Below are positions 8,203 to 13,370 of a stretch of 13,489 nucleotides of DNA, in pieces. The first letter of the stretch is position 1, and each line of letters starts with the position of its first letter. Both the position numbers and the translations under genes were made by a program. The stretch is from positions 1-13,489 of the forward strand of contig JAZTZL010000009.1 in NCBI GenBank assembly GCA_045637425.1, read 5' to 3'. Source of the stretch: CAJGBR01 sp045637425. Its GTDB lineage: Bacteria; Bacteroidota; Bacteroidia; Bacteroidales; Rikenellaceae. Under the pieces are notes generated by a model. It did not search any database. It saw nothing but the letters and a program-made list of their open reading frames with translations, and was not told where the DNA came from.

Positions 8203-8649
8203 TTATCTGATTATCTCAAGCCCGGTCTGTGTCGAGAATTTCAGTTTTAACGGCACATAAACCTTTGTATTTGAAGTCATACTTTCATAACGAAAGGCTC
8301 CATAAATGCAAGTAAACTCAAAGTTATCAGCACTGAACCCCTCCATCAACTCATCTGCTGGGAACTTGTCTATTTGAATCTGTACATAATCCGTAACCAT
8401 ATCATCAGCCTGAGAGTAATTTTCTGCGATGACATTGTAGATTCCGAAATGCACCTCATTCTTTCTGAGTACCTTTACCAGCGAATCCATAAATTCATTC
8501 TCATTATTGAACTTATTCGGCACATTACCTTCAAACGTGTAATCGTATATTCTAACTGTATAGCTAACCACGTTATCCTCTTTGGAATCACTGCTGCACG
8601 AAATACCCAAAATTACCACAGCCAAAATAAACAACAATTTTTTCATCAT
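8203..8649 (-). CDS. Uncharacterised small lipoprotein
   Basis: The product has 148 residues and I do not recognise the family. The N-terminus (MMKKLLFILAVVILGISC) is a lipoprotein signal with the lipidated cysteine at C18. The acidic, polar segment after it (SSDSKEDN) resembles the export signal that sends some Bacteroidota lipoproteins to the cell surface, so surface display is possible but inferred. The mature part of about 130 residues starts with a beta strand (VVSYTVRIYDYTFEGN), then a helical section, then more strands ending in YVPLKLKFSTQTGLEIIR, consistent with one compact alpha/beta domain. Translation may start at 8649 or at the next codon, 8646. It has a good promoter match upstream and is followed by ettA after 43 bases, so it probably leads the ettA-hisS transcript. 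Confidence 0.75.
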   Translation of the reverse strand: MMKKLLFILAVVILGISCSSDSKEDNVVSYTVRIYDYTFEGNVPNKFNNENEFMDSLVKVLRKNEVHFGIYNVIAENYSQADDMVTDYVQIQIDKFPADELMEGFSADNFEFTCIYGAFRYESMTSNTKVYVPLKLKFSTQTGLEIIR

Positions 8650-8682
8650 TTCACTTAAATTTTATTGTTAAACATTATCGAA

Positions 8683-8690
8683 CAAAGGTA
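8683..8690 (-). promoter_or_regulatory. Putative -7 promoter element for lipoprotein-ettA-hisS
   Basis: The minus strand reads TACCTTTG (TAnnTTTG), 33 bases before the lipoprotein ATG. A TTTG at 8712-8715 on the same strand sits 21 bases upstream, a good -33 box at normal spacing. This is the most complete promoter match in the window. I see no comparable site directly in front of ettA. Confidence 0.7.
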
Positions 8691-8784
8691 CGAAAAAATG
8701 ATTGATATTAACAAACATTCCGACCAAAGTTGCAATAGTAACGATAAAAAGACGTTTTGATTTTATAATCTCGAAAATTTAACA

Positions 8785-8792
8785 TACTTTTG
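8785..8792 (+). promoter_or_regulatory. Putative -7 promoter element for nusB operon
   Basis: TACTTTTG matches TAnnTTTG and ends 21 bases before the nusB ATG. The nearest TTTG upstream (8756-8759) is 25 bases away, slightly long for a -33 box. The region 8650-8813 is divergent, with this site and the minus-strand site at 8683-8690 about 95 bases apart and pointing away from each other. Confidence 0.62.
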
Positions 8793-8813
8793 TAGCGAAA
8801 ACATATTTGAAAT

Positions 8814-9752
8814 ATGCTGAACAGAAGATTGCTGAGAATTAAGGCCATTAAGGCTATGTATGCACACTTGAAGTCGGATTGCGATTCGATTTCAGCATCG
8901 GAAAAAAATCTTGTACATTCCATCGAAAAGTCATATCATCTTTATAATCAGATACTGACAATTATTGATGAAGTTCGCAAATTGGCGGTTACCAAAATCG
9001 AAACAGGCAAACAAAAGCATCTGCCCACTTACGAAGACCTGAATCCAAATACAAAGTTCGTGGATAACGTGGTAATCGAAAAAATTGCCGAGTGTGAACA
9101 GTTGGCAATTTTCTGCCAACGCAACTCGCTCGGCTGGAGCAATTACCCAGAACTCATCAAGAAAATCTACAACAATATGTTGCACAGCGACTACTACAAG
9201 GCCTATATGGCTATTGAGAGCCGCTCGTATGTGGAAGACTTGAAATTTGTTATCGACTTTTTCACCTACGAATTGGAAGATAACGAATTGTTGGAAGAGG
9301 TACTGCTAGAACAATCTATCTTCTGGGAAGACGATTTGGGATATGTACTGAGTATGATTGTCAAGACCTTGCAGGGTTGTCCAGAAAAGAAAGGGCTGAG
9401 ACTGATGCCTATGCTCAAATCTGAAGAGGATATGACATACATCAAAAACCTATTCTGCAAAGCACTGATTAACAAGGACAAATATATGGAAATCATCGAA
9501 CGTTTCTCAAAAAACTGGGATATCGACCGATTTGCATTTATGGACCACGTTATTATGACTGCAGCAGTTGCCGAATTGATTAACTGTCCGACTATCCCTG
9601 TAAAGGTAACAATGGACGAGTTCATCGAAATTTCAAAGTATTACAGCACTCTTGGTAGTAGCACATTCATCAATGGTGTGCTGGATAAGATTGTTGATGA
9701 ACTGAAAAAAGACGGCACAATCGTAAAAGAGGGTCGCGGTCTGGTTGGATAG
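8814..9752 (+). CDS. nusB: Transcription antitermination factor NusB, long Bacteroidota form
   Basis: The product has 312 residues, more than twice E. coli NusB (139). The N-terminus (MLNRRLLRIKAIKAMYAHL) matches the usual first NusB helix. About 200 residues of helical, charged sequence follow, and the recognisable NusB core runs from about 205 to 300, with FMDHVIMTAAVAELINCPTI and then VTMDEFIEISKYYSTLGSSTFINGVLDKI (given in two parts: residues 266-280 and 281-293). NusB binds boxA RNA with S10/NusE and supports antitermination and folding of rRNA transcripts. The long insert between helix 1 and the core is usual in Bacteroidota and is not a fusion made here. It leads an operon with a DUF1573 lipoprotein and yajC. 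Confidence 0.92.
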   Translation: MLNRRLLRIKAIKAMYAHLKSDCDSISASEKNLVHSIEKSYHLYNQILTIIDEVRKLAVTKIETGKQKHLPTYEDLNPNTKFVDNVVIEKIAECEQLAIFCQRNSLGWSNYPELIKKIYNNMLHSDYYKAYMAIESRSYVEDLKFVIDFFTYELEDNELLEEVLLEQSIFWEDDLGYVLSMIVKTLQGCPEKKGLRLMPMLKSEEDMTYIKNLFCKALINKDKYMEIIERFSKNWDIDRFAFMDHVIMTAAVAELINCPTIPVKVTMDEFIEISKYYSTLGSSTFINGVLDKIVDELKKDGTIVKEGRGLVG

Positions 9753-9809
9753 TCTGCTTGGTGTGAGAGGTGATAAGCCTCAAACAAAAAATTGACTCGG
9801 AGAAGAAAA

Positions 9810-10319
9810 ATGAACAAAAGTACCAAAGTAATGACAGGACTTGGCTCTCGAATGGATAGTTTGGGATTGATTTTTGTCGGTGTGCTTTTGTTTGTAACTT
9901 TGGGTAGTTCGTGCGGAAGAAATAACGCAAAACAGGAGCAAACTCAGGCTCGGGAGTTGAGCGAAGAGGTGATGGACAAATATCCGAACATTACCATTTC
10001 CGACTCGATACTGAATAGTAACAAGGCTGAGGCCGAGTTTGACTTCGGAAGATTGGGCAGCGGCGAGGTAATCGAAAAGGTACTGATTATCAAAAACAGT
10101 AGCAAACAACCGTTCGTAATCGAACACATAAAGGTAGATTGTGGTTGCATAACGGTGGATTACCCAGAAGAGCCGATTCAACCCGGCAAAAGACGCTCAG
10201 TAAGATTAACCTTCAACTCGAAAGCGCAACACGGTTGGGTATTCAAAACCGTCGAGTTCAAAACATCGGTCAGCGATAAAACATTCAAGTTGAAAACAAC
10301 TTGCGAAATAGATAACTAA
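9810..10319 (+). CDS. DUF1573-family lipoprotein
   Basis: The product has 169 residues from the ATG at 9810; an in-frame TTG at 9792 is possible but less likely. A hydrophobic segment at about 18-31 leads to a lipobox-like LGSSC with the candidate lipidated cysteine at C35. The signal is longer than usual, so a start at the internal ATG 9852 would give a more standard lipoprotein signal. The rest is one DUF1573 domain, an Ig-like beta-sandwich at about 70-165: FDFGRLGSGEVIEKVLIIKN, then VDCGCITVDYP with C111 and C113, then IQPGKRRSVRLTFNS. DUF1573 proteins of Bacteroidota are exported and uncharacterised. It lies 57 bases after nusB and 21 before yajC, a gene order common in the phylum. Confidence 0.85.
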   Translation: MNKSTKVMTGLGSRMDSLGLIFVGVLLFVTLGSSCGRNNAKQEQTQARELSEEVMDKYPNITISDSILNSNKAEAEFDFGRLGSGEVIEKVLIIKNSSKQPFVIEHIKVDCGCITVDYPEEPIQPGKRRSVRLTFNSKAQHGWVFKTVEFKTSVSDKTFKLKTTCEIDN

Positions 10320-10340
10320 ATAAACTTAATAAACTAAAAA

Positions 10341-10655
10341 ATGGGAAAAATGTTAGTATTGTTTCAAGCAGCAGAACCACAACCCGCGGGTGGTATGTCA
10401 TTCTGGATTATGATGATTCTTGTCTTTGTTGTGATGTATTTCTTTATGATTCGTCCGCAACAAAAACGCCAAAAAGAGTTGATGAAATTCCGTCAATCAC
10501 TCGAAAAAGGCAATAAGGTAATCACAGCTGGCGGCATCTACGGCACAATCAAATCTGTTGAAGAAAACACCGTAATGCTCGAAGTTGACCACAACGTAGC
10601 AATTCGTGTAGACAAGAGCTCATTGATGCGCGATCCGTCGGACATCGTTAGATAA
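10341..10655 (+). CDS. yajC: Preprotein translocase accessory subunit YajC
   Basis: The product has 104 residues. A short N-terminal stretch is followed by one membrane helix at about 19-36 (MSFWIMMILVFVVMYFFM), the invariant IRPQQKRQKE just after it, and a cytoplasmic domain with LEKGNKVITAGGIYGTI and VMLEVDHNVAIRVDKSS. YajC associates with SecDF and the SecYEG translocon at the inner membrane. It is preceded by an A-rich leader typical of Bacteroidota rather than a Shine-Dalgarno, and is followed 21 bases later by a strong terminator, making it the last gene of the nusB operon. In many relatives a YbbR-like gene and coaE follow yajC; they are not here. Confidence 0.95.
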   Translation: MGKMLVLFQAAEPQPAGGMSFWIMMILVFVVMYFFMIRPQQKRQKELMKFRQSLEKGNKVITAGGIYGTIKSVEENTVMLEVDHNVAIRVDKSSLMRDPSDIVR

Positions 10656-10670
10656 TTCCGCAAATATGGT

Positions 10671-10678
10671 TAATTTTG
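10671..10678 (+). promoter_or_regulatory. Possible -7 promoter element for the YgjP-type gene, abutting a terminator
   Basis: TAATTTTG matches TAnnTTTG and ends 58 bases before the TTG start at 10737. Its last two bases are the first two bases of the yajC terminator stem, so an RNA started a few bases downstream would lack much of the left arm. No -33 box is evident. The same octamer occurs upstream of the DUF308 gene. Confidence 0.4.
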
Positions 10679-10715
10679 CAGTCGCAGTCAAAAACTCTGC
10701 GACTGCATTTGTTTT
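10677..10715 (+). terminator. Intrinsic terminator of nusB-DUF1573-yajC
   Basis: A perfect 11-bp G+C-rich stem (TGCAGTCGCAG, 10677-10687, with CTGCGACTGCA, 10697-10707) encloses a 9-base loop and is followed by TTTGTTTTT. It starts 21 bases after the yajC stop. Confidence 0.92.
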
Positions 10716-10736
10716 TAACCGCAAGTGTAAACTATT

Positions 10737-11429
10737 TTGAGCCAAATTAAAACAGAAATAATCAAAGACATTCAACTCGGAGAGATATTTGTAAGAGTAA
10801 ATCCTCGAGCGAAGAATATTTCTATCAGGATTAAGCGCAGCGGTGAAGTGCAACTGACCTACCCTGCTGCTCGGAGTCGCAGTCGGGCGTTGGAGTTTCT
10901 GAATCAAAAACGCGAGTGGATAGCAAAACGACGCGAGGTTTTTCTGAGTCGCAGTCGTGTGGAGTTCAAACTGCCAATTCAAACACGGCTGTTTGAAATA
11001 TTGCCAAAAGGAGAGTCTCCACGCAGCAACAAAACTGCACGATATATCCCAACCGAGGGGTATTCGAACGATGAGGTGCAGTGCGTAATAAAACAGGTGC
11101 TCGAGAAAATTTGGCGCATAGAGGCGAAAGAACTATTACCACAACGAATGGAGTTGATTGCTCAGAGATGCGGGCTGAAATACAGAAATCTGTCATTCAG
11201 AAAAAGTCGCACCCGATGGGGCAGTTGTTCGGGAAACAATGACATTTCGCTAAATATAAACATAATGCAACTGCCTGATGAACTGATAGATTTCATTATG
11301 ATTCACGAACTGTGCCACACGGTACACAAAAACCATAGTGCACAATTCCACTCAATGGTGAACAAACTGACAGGCGACAGAGAGAGCGAACTTAATAAAA
11401 AACTAAAAAAATATAGCCCGATACTGTAG
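10737..11429 (+). CDS. YgjP-like zinc metallopeptidase domain protein (DUF45/M48-like)
   Basis: The product has 230 residues. The N-terminal half has the family pattern of a VRVNPRAKNISIRIKRSGEV strand pair and a helix with ALEFLNQKREWIAKRR. The C-terminal half carries SRTRWGSCS at 157-165 and the zinc site HELCH (H190, E191, H194) with a probable third ligand H200 in KNHSAQFH. This is the YgjP-type (PF01863) arrangement. Members are predicted zinc peptidases or hydrolases without a settled substrate. The start is TTG at 10737: an in-frame TAA lies at 10728-10730 and the first in-frame ATG is residue 138, so no ATG start can give the domain (ATT at 10734 is the only other option). No signal or membrane segment is seen, so it is cytoplasmic. 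It is a single gene between a terminator and the next promoter. Confidence 0.87.
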   Translation: MSQIKTEIIKDIQLGEIFVRVNPRAKNISIRIKRSGEVQLTYPAARSRSRALEFLNQKREWIAKRREVFLSRSRVEFKLPIQTRLFEILPKGESPRSNKTARYIPTEGYSNDEVQCVIKQVLEKIWRIEAKELLPQRMELIAQRCGLKYRNLSFRKSRTRWGSCSGNNDISLNINIMQLPDELIDFIMIHELCHTVHKNHSAQFHSMVNKLTGDRESELNKKLKKYSPIL

Positions 11430-11447
11430 GCGCAACTGAATTTTTAC

Positions 11448-11455
11448 TAATTTTG
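11448..11455 (+). promoter_or_regulatory. Putative -7 promoter element for the DUF308 gene
   Basis: TAATTTTG matches TAnnTTTG and ends 30 bases before the ATG at 11486, in the 56-base gap after the YgjP-type gene. No clear -33 box is seen. No terminator separates the two genes, so read-through is also possible. Confidence 0.55.
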
Positions 11456-11485
11456 TGAGTACAACAACTTTAATCGAAAACAGCA

Positions 11486-12028
11486 ATGACCGAAGAAAAA
11501 GAGATTAAAAAAATTCCGATAGGGGGATTCTACACACGAGGAATATCTGCGATTGTTTTGGGCTTGGTATTTATGATTTGGCCAGGCAGTTCGATTGACT
11601 ACATAATGCGCATTTTGGGCATTGTGTTGCTGATTATCGGTATTATAACGATGACCAACTACCTGCGTATCAAAAAGCACCATACAGGGTTGCAATACAA
11701 TCAGCGTGTTACGCCGTATATGGCTGCACTGATGTTGGCAGTCAGTCTGCTGCTGCTGATATTTCCGCGAGTATTTGTCAATTTCATTATGATTATTATG
11801 GGAGTGTTGTTGCTCATAGCTGCATTGGAACTCTTTGCTACTATATCGTGGAGACGCAAGTTCGGCATCATTCCGAGATTTTTCTACATTTTTCCGCTGG
11901 TATTGGTAATATCTGGAGTGCTGGTCATCACACAACCGTTTGCTACGGCTACCGGAGTCTGGGTGCTGTGCGGAGCTGCTCTGGTCTTTTACGGCATCGT
12001 CGAGTTGCTCAGCAGTAGCCGAATATAA
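11486..12028 (+). CDS. DUF308/HdeD-like membrane protein
   Basis: The product has 180 residues and is very hydrophobic. Six membrane helices can be drawn at about 16-33, 37-57, 76-93, 97-117, 130-149 and 153-175. They form three similar pairs, each with a G-hvLGhhhhhxP type first helix and a second helix rich in G, L and I (GIVLLIIGIITM, GVLLLIAALELF, GAALVFYGIVEL). This three-fold two-helix repeat is the DUF308 pattern, which includes E. coli HdeD, linked to acid resistance at high cell density. The substrate or activity is unknown, and a stress role here is only by family analogy. It ends before a bidirectional terminator at 12065. Confidence 0.82.
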   Translation: MTEEKEIKKIPIGGFYTRGISAIVLGLVFMIWPGSSIDYIMRILGIVLLIIGIITMTNYLRIKKHHTGLQYNQRVTPYMAALMLAVSLLLLIFPRVFVNFIMIIMGVLLLIAALELFATISWRRKFGIIPRFFYIFPLVLVISGVLVITQPFATATGVWVLCGAALVFYGIVELLSSSRI

Positions 12029-12064
12029 ATACAACCGACTCGCCACACACATAATGACATAAAA

Positions 12065-12096
12065 AGCCTGCCGAAAATTCGACAGGCTCTTATTTT
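12065..12096. terminator. Bidirectional terminator between DUF308 gene and the 97-residue protein gene
   Basis: Arms at 12065-12074 and 12079-12088 (AGCCTGCCGA with TCGACAGGCT) form a 10-bp stem with one C/A mismatch and a 4-base loop. It is followed by CTTATTTTTT on the plus strand and preceded by AAAA, giving TTTTT on the minus strand. It sits between convergent genes and can serve both. Confidence 0.85.
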
Positions 12097-12116
12097 TTGC
12101 AATAACAAATAGCAGA

Positions 12117-12410
12117 CTACTCTTCAGATTCGTCAACCATATCTTCCGCATCAGTCAACTCTGCTTCCTCTTCGAAGTAATCCTTTTCTTCCTCCTCCTC
12201 TACCTTCGTATCAATCTTCACGTTAATCTTCACCATATAACTCACCTCTTCAGTTTCGAACGGCACAGCGTAAAAAAACTTCTCAGGACCCAAATCAATT
12301 CGTATCATCTTTTCAGAAAATCCGAGCGGATATTGTTTCTTCACTTCTTCCTGCAACTCTGGCGACAGATTCTTAAAACTAACTACTACTTTCTTCTTTG
12401 CATTTACCAT
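12117..12410 (-). CDS. Small conserved Bacteroidota protein with acidic tail, function unknown
   Basis: The product has 97 residues from the ATG at 12410; an upstream in-frame TTG at 12428 is less likely. The first 66 residues look like a small folded alpha/beta domain: a strand (KKKVVVSFKNL), a helix (SPELQEEVKKQYPLGF), then strands (MIRIDL, KFFYAVPFETEEVSYMVKIN). The last 27 residues are extremely acidic: 17 of 27 are Asp or Glu, starting with five Glu in a row at 71-75. Similar small acidic-tailed proteins are, as I recall, widespread in Bacteroidales and sometimes mislabelled as DNA primase, but no primase motif is present. There is no signal peptide, so it is cytoplasmic. An acidic tail can mimic nucleic acid or bind a basic partner; that is speculation. 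Confidence 0.8.
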   Translation of the reverse strand: MVNAKKKVVVSFKNLSPELQEEVKKQYPLGFSEKMIRIDLGPEKFFYAVPFETEEVSYMVKINVKIDTKVEEEEEKDYFEEEAELTDAEDMVDESEE

Positions 12411-12721
12411 ATCAGTATATATAATCAACTGTTTTACAATTCATTAACAACATTCGAAGCCACATTTCAGGCATCAAATACAATGCAATAATACAAAAAT
12501 TTATAGAATCTACCATTATTTTCTATTTTTTTCATAAAAATAGATTTACATTCACTTCGCTGCCATCTGGCAAACCATTTCCACTACAGAAAAAACAAGC
12601 AACCCGACCATTGAGTCGGGCTGCTTTCGGCAACTTAATTCACAAAAATATTTATCAAAACTATAACTGAAAGTGAGTGTTTAACCCATTTTACATTCAC
12701 CCTCTTTTATTATATAAACAA
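12411..12721. other. Noncoding gap of 311 bases
   Basis: This stretch is A+T-rich and has no convincing gene on either strand. It holds the terminator of the PepSY-like gene at 12597-12626 and, upstream of the 97-residue gene, an A+T-only-core inverted repeat at 12522-12544 (9-bp arms, 5-base loop). I could not find a TAnnTTTG match on the minus strand in front of the 97-residue gene, so its promoter is not identified. Confidence 0.6.
12590..12626 (-). terminator. Intrinsic terminator downstream of the PepSY-like gene
   Basis: On the minus strand the arms 12615-12626 and 12597-12608 (AAGCAGCCCGAC with GTCGGGTTGCTT) form a 12-bp stem with one mismatch and a 6-base loop, followed by GTTTTTT. 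It lies 95 bases past the stop codon of the PepSY-like gene, which leaves a longer 3' untranslated region than is usual in this window. Confidence 0.8.
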
Positions 12722-13159
12722 CTAATCGTCTACATTTATAAGGTTAAATCGAGTATCAAATGTCAGTTCCAATCCATTCGACAACTCCACTTCATACGAG
12801 CGTTTATTTCGCTCGATTTTAACCACTTTTGTCCCTGAGTGGTATTTTGCCACATACTCTGCAATTTTGGTCGGAACCAACGTCTTAGGCAGTGCCACAG
12901 CCTTACGCTCGACATTTGTCCAATTTCCTTTGCGGTCAAAGTCGATTTTTGTTCCGTCGACCAATCGAACTTCGTAATCAACATCAAACATATAGCCATC
13001 AACCTTTGCATATGTGAGCGGTTGATTGGCGAAATGTGTCTTCAAGAATTTTTGTGCAGCTACAGGCAACTGCTCTATCGAAATCATTCTTTCCGAGTCT
13101 GCATAGGTAAAGTTCTGAAACAATACTACAGACAGAATCATCAAAATAAATTTTTTCAT
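12722..13159 (-). CDS. Secreted PepSY-like (DUF2874) protein with two repeats
   Basis: The product has 145 residues from the ATG at 13159; an in-frame TTG at 13168 would only add three residues before MKKF. A signal peptide (MKKFILMILSVVLFQNFTYA) is probably cleaved before DSER, so the protein is periplasmic or secreted. The mature part holds two PepSY-like units of about 55-60 residues. Each has a short helix with Lys and Phe/Tyr (LPVAAQKFLKTHF; VPTKIAEYVAKYH) followed by paired strands (YEVRLVDGTKIDFDRKGNW and YEVELSNGLELTFDTRFNL). This matches PF11396, found in many gut Bacteroidales. PepSY-type domains are thought to bind peptides or inhibit peptidases, but no function is proven for this group. 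It is a single gene with its own terminator. Confidence 0.87.
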   Translation of the reverse strand: MKKFILMILSVVLFQNFTYADSERMISIEQLPVAAQKFLKTHFANQPLTYAKVDGYMFDVDYEVRLVDGTKIDFDRKGNWTNVERKAVALPKTLVPTKIAEYVAKYHSGTKVVKIERNKRSYEVELSNGLELTFDTRFNLINVDD

Positions 13160-13195
13160 ATCAATCAATTTTAGTTAATAAACTTTTAACTATTG

Positions 13196-13203
13196 CAAAT
13201 ATA
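13196..13203 (-). promoter_or_regulatory. Putative -7 promoter element for the PepSY-like gene
   Basis: The minus strand reads TATATTTG (TAnnTTTG), 36 bases before the ATG at 13159. There is no TTTG at normal -33 spacing; that place is instead taken by the palindrome at 13217-13242. The region is very A+T-rich, so a chance match is more likely here than at the other sites. Confidence 0.45.
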
Positions 13204-13216
13204 ATGCATAAATTTC

Positions 13217-13242
13217 AAATATGCTAATTTTTTAGCATATTT
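13217..13242. repeat. Perfect 11-bp inverted repeat upstream of the PepSY-like gene
   Basis: AAATATGCTAA (13217-13227) and TTAGCATATTT (13232-13242) are perfect inverted copies separated by TTTT. The repeat lies 13 bases upstream of the putative -7 element, over the expected -33 region. It could be a regulator binding site; as an RNA hairpin it would be weak because only two pairs per arm are G-C. Confidence 0.6.
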
Positions 13243-13311
13243 TTTCACATAAGTTTAATTCATCACCAAAATATCTTTTACGAAACATCAATTAACACGT
13301 CCCCATCGAAC

Positions 13312-13349
13312 AAAAAAACCGTCAAGACTAAACAAGTCTGACGGTTTTT
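13312..13349 (-). terminator. Intrinsic terminator of the nqr operon
   Basis: Arms at 13314-13328 and 13336-13349 pair as AAAAACCGTC/GACGGTTTTT plus AGAC/GTCT with one bulged A and a 7-base loop. On the minus strand the stem runs into a TTTTTTT tract, 21 bases after the nqrF stop. It ends the transcript coming from the right. Confidence 0.88.
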
Positions 13350-13370
13350 GACTATTTTGACGGAAAAGTT

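Noticed and set aside
8708..8923. A 71-codon minus-strand frame across the nusB start.
   Set aside because: It overlaps the nusB promoter and first helix, which is well conserved NusB sequence, and shows no domain of its own.
9792..9809. TTG start for the DUF1573 gene giving a six-residue N-terminal addition.
   Set aside because: The ATG at 9810 follows an A-rich leader and gives MNKS; the added TRRRK residues bring no benefit to the signal sequence.
11447..12151. A 234-codon open frame on the minus strand across the DUF308 gene.
   Set aside because: Its product is rich in Gln, His, Asn and Tyr with no domain, as expected for the antisense of a hydrophobic gene. The plus-strand frame gives a coherent six-helix DUF308 protein with a promoter and a terminator.
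12411..12428. TTG start for the 97-residue protein gene giving six extra residues.
   Set aside because: The ATG at 12410 starts directly before the conserved-looking NAKKKVVVSF segment; the extra residues look like untranslated leader.
12522..12544. Inverted repeat TCTATTTTT/AAAAATAGA upstream of the 97-residue gene.
   Set aside because: The arms are almost only A and T in an A+T-rich gap, so the repeat may be chance. It lacks the tract and stability of a terminator and is not placed at a recognised promoter.
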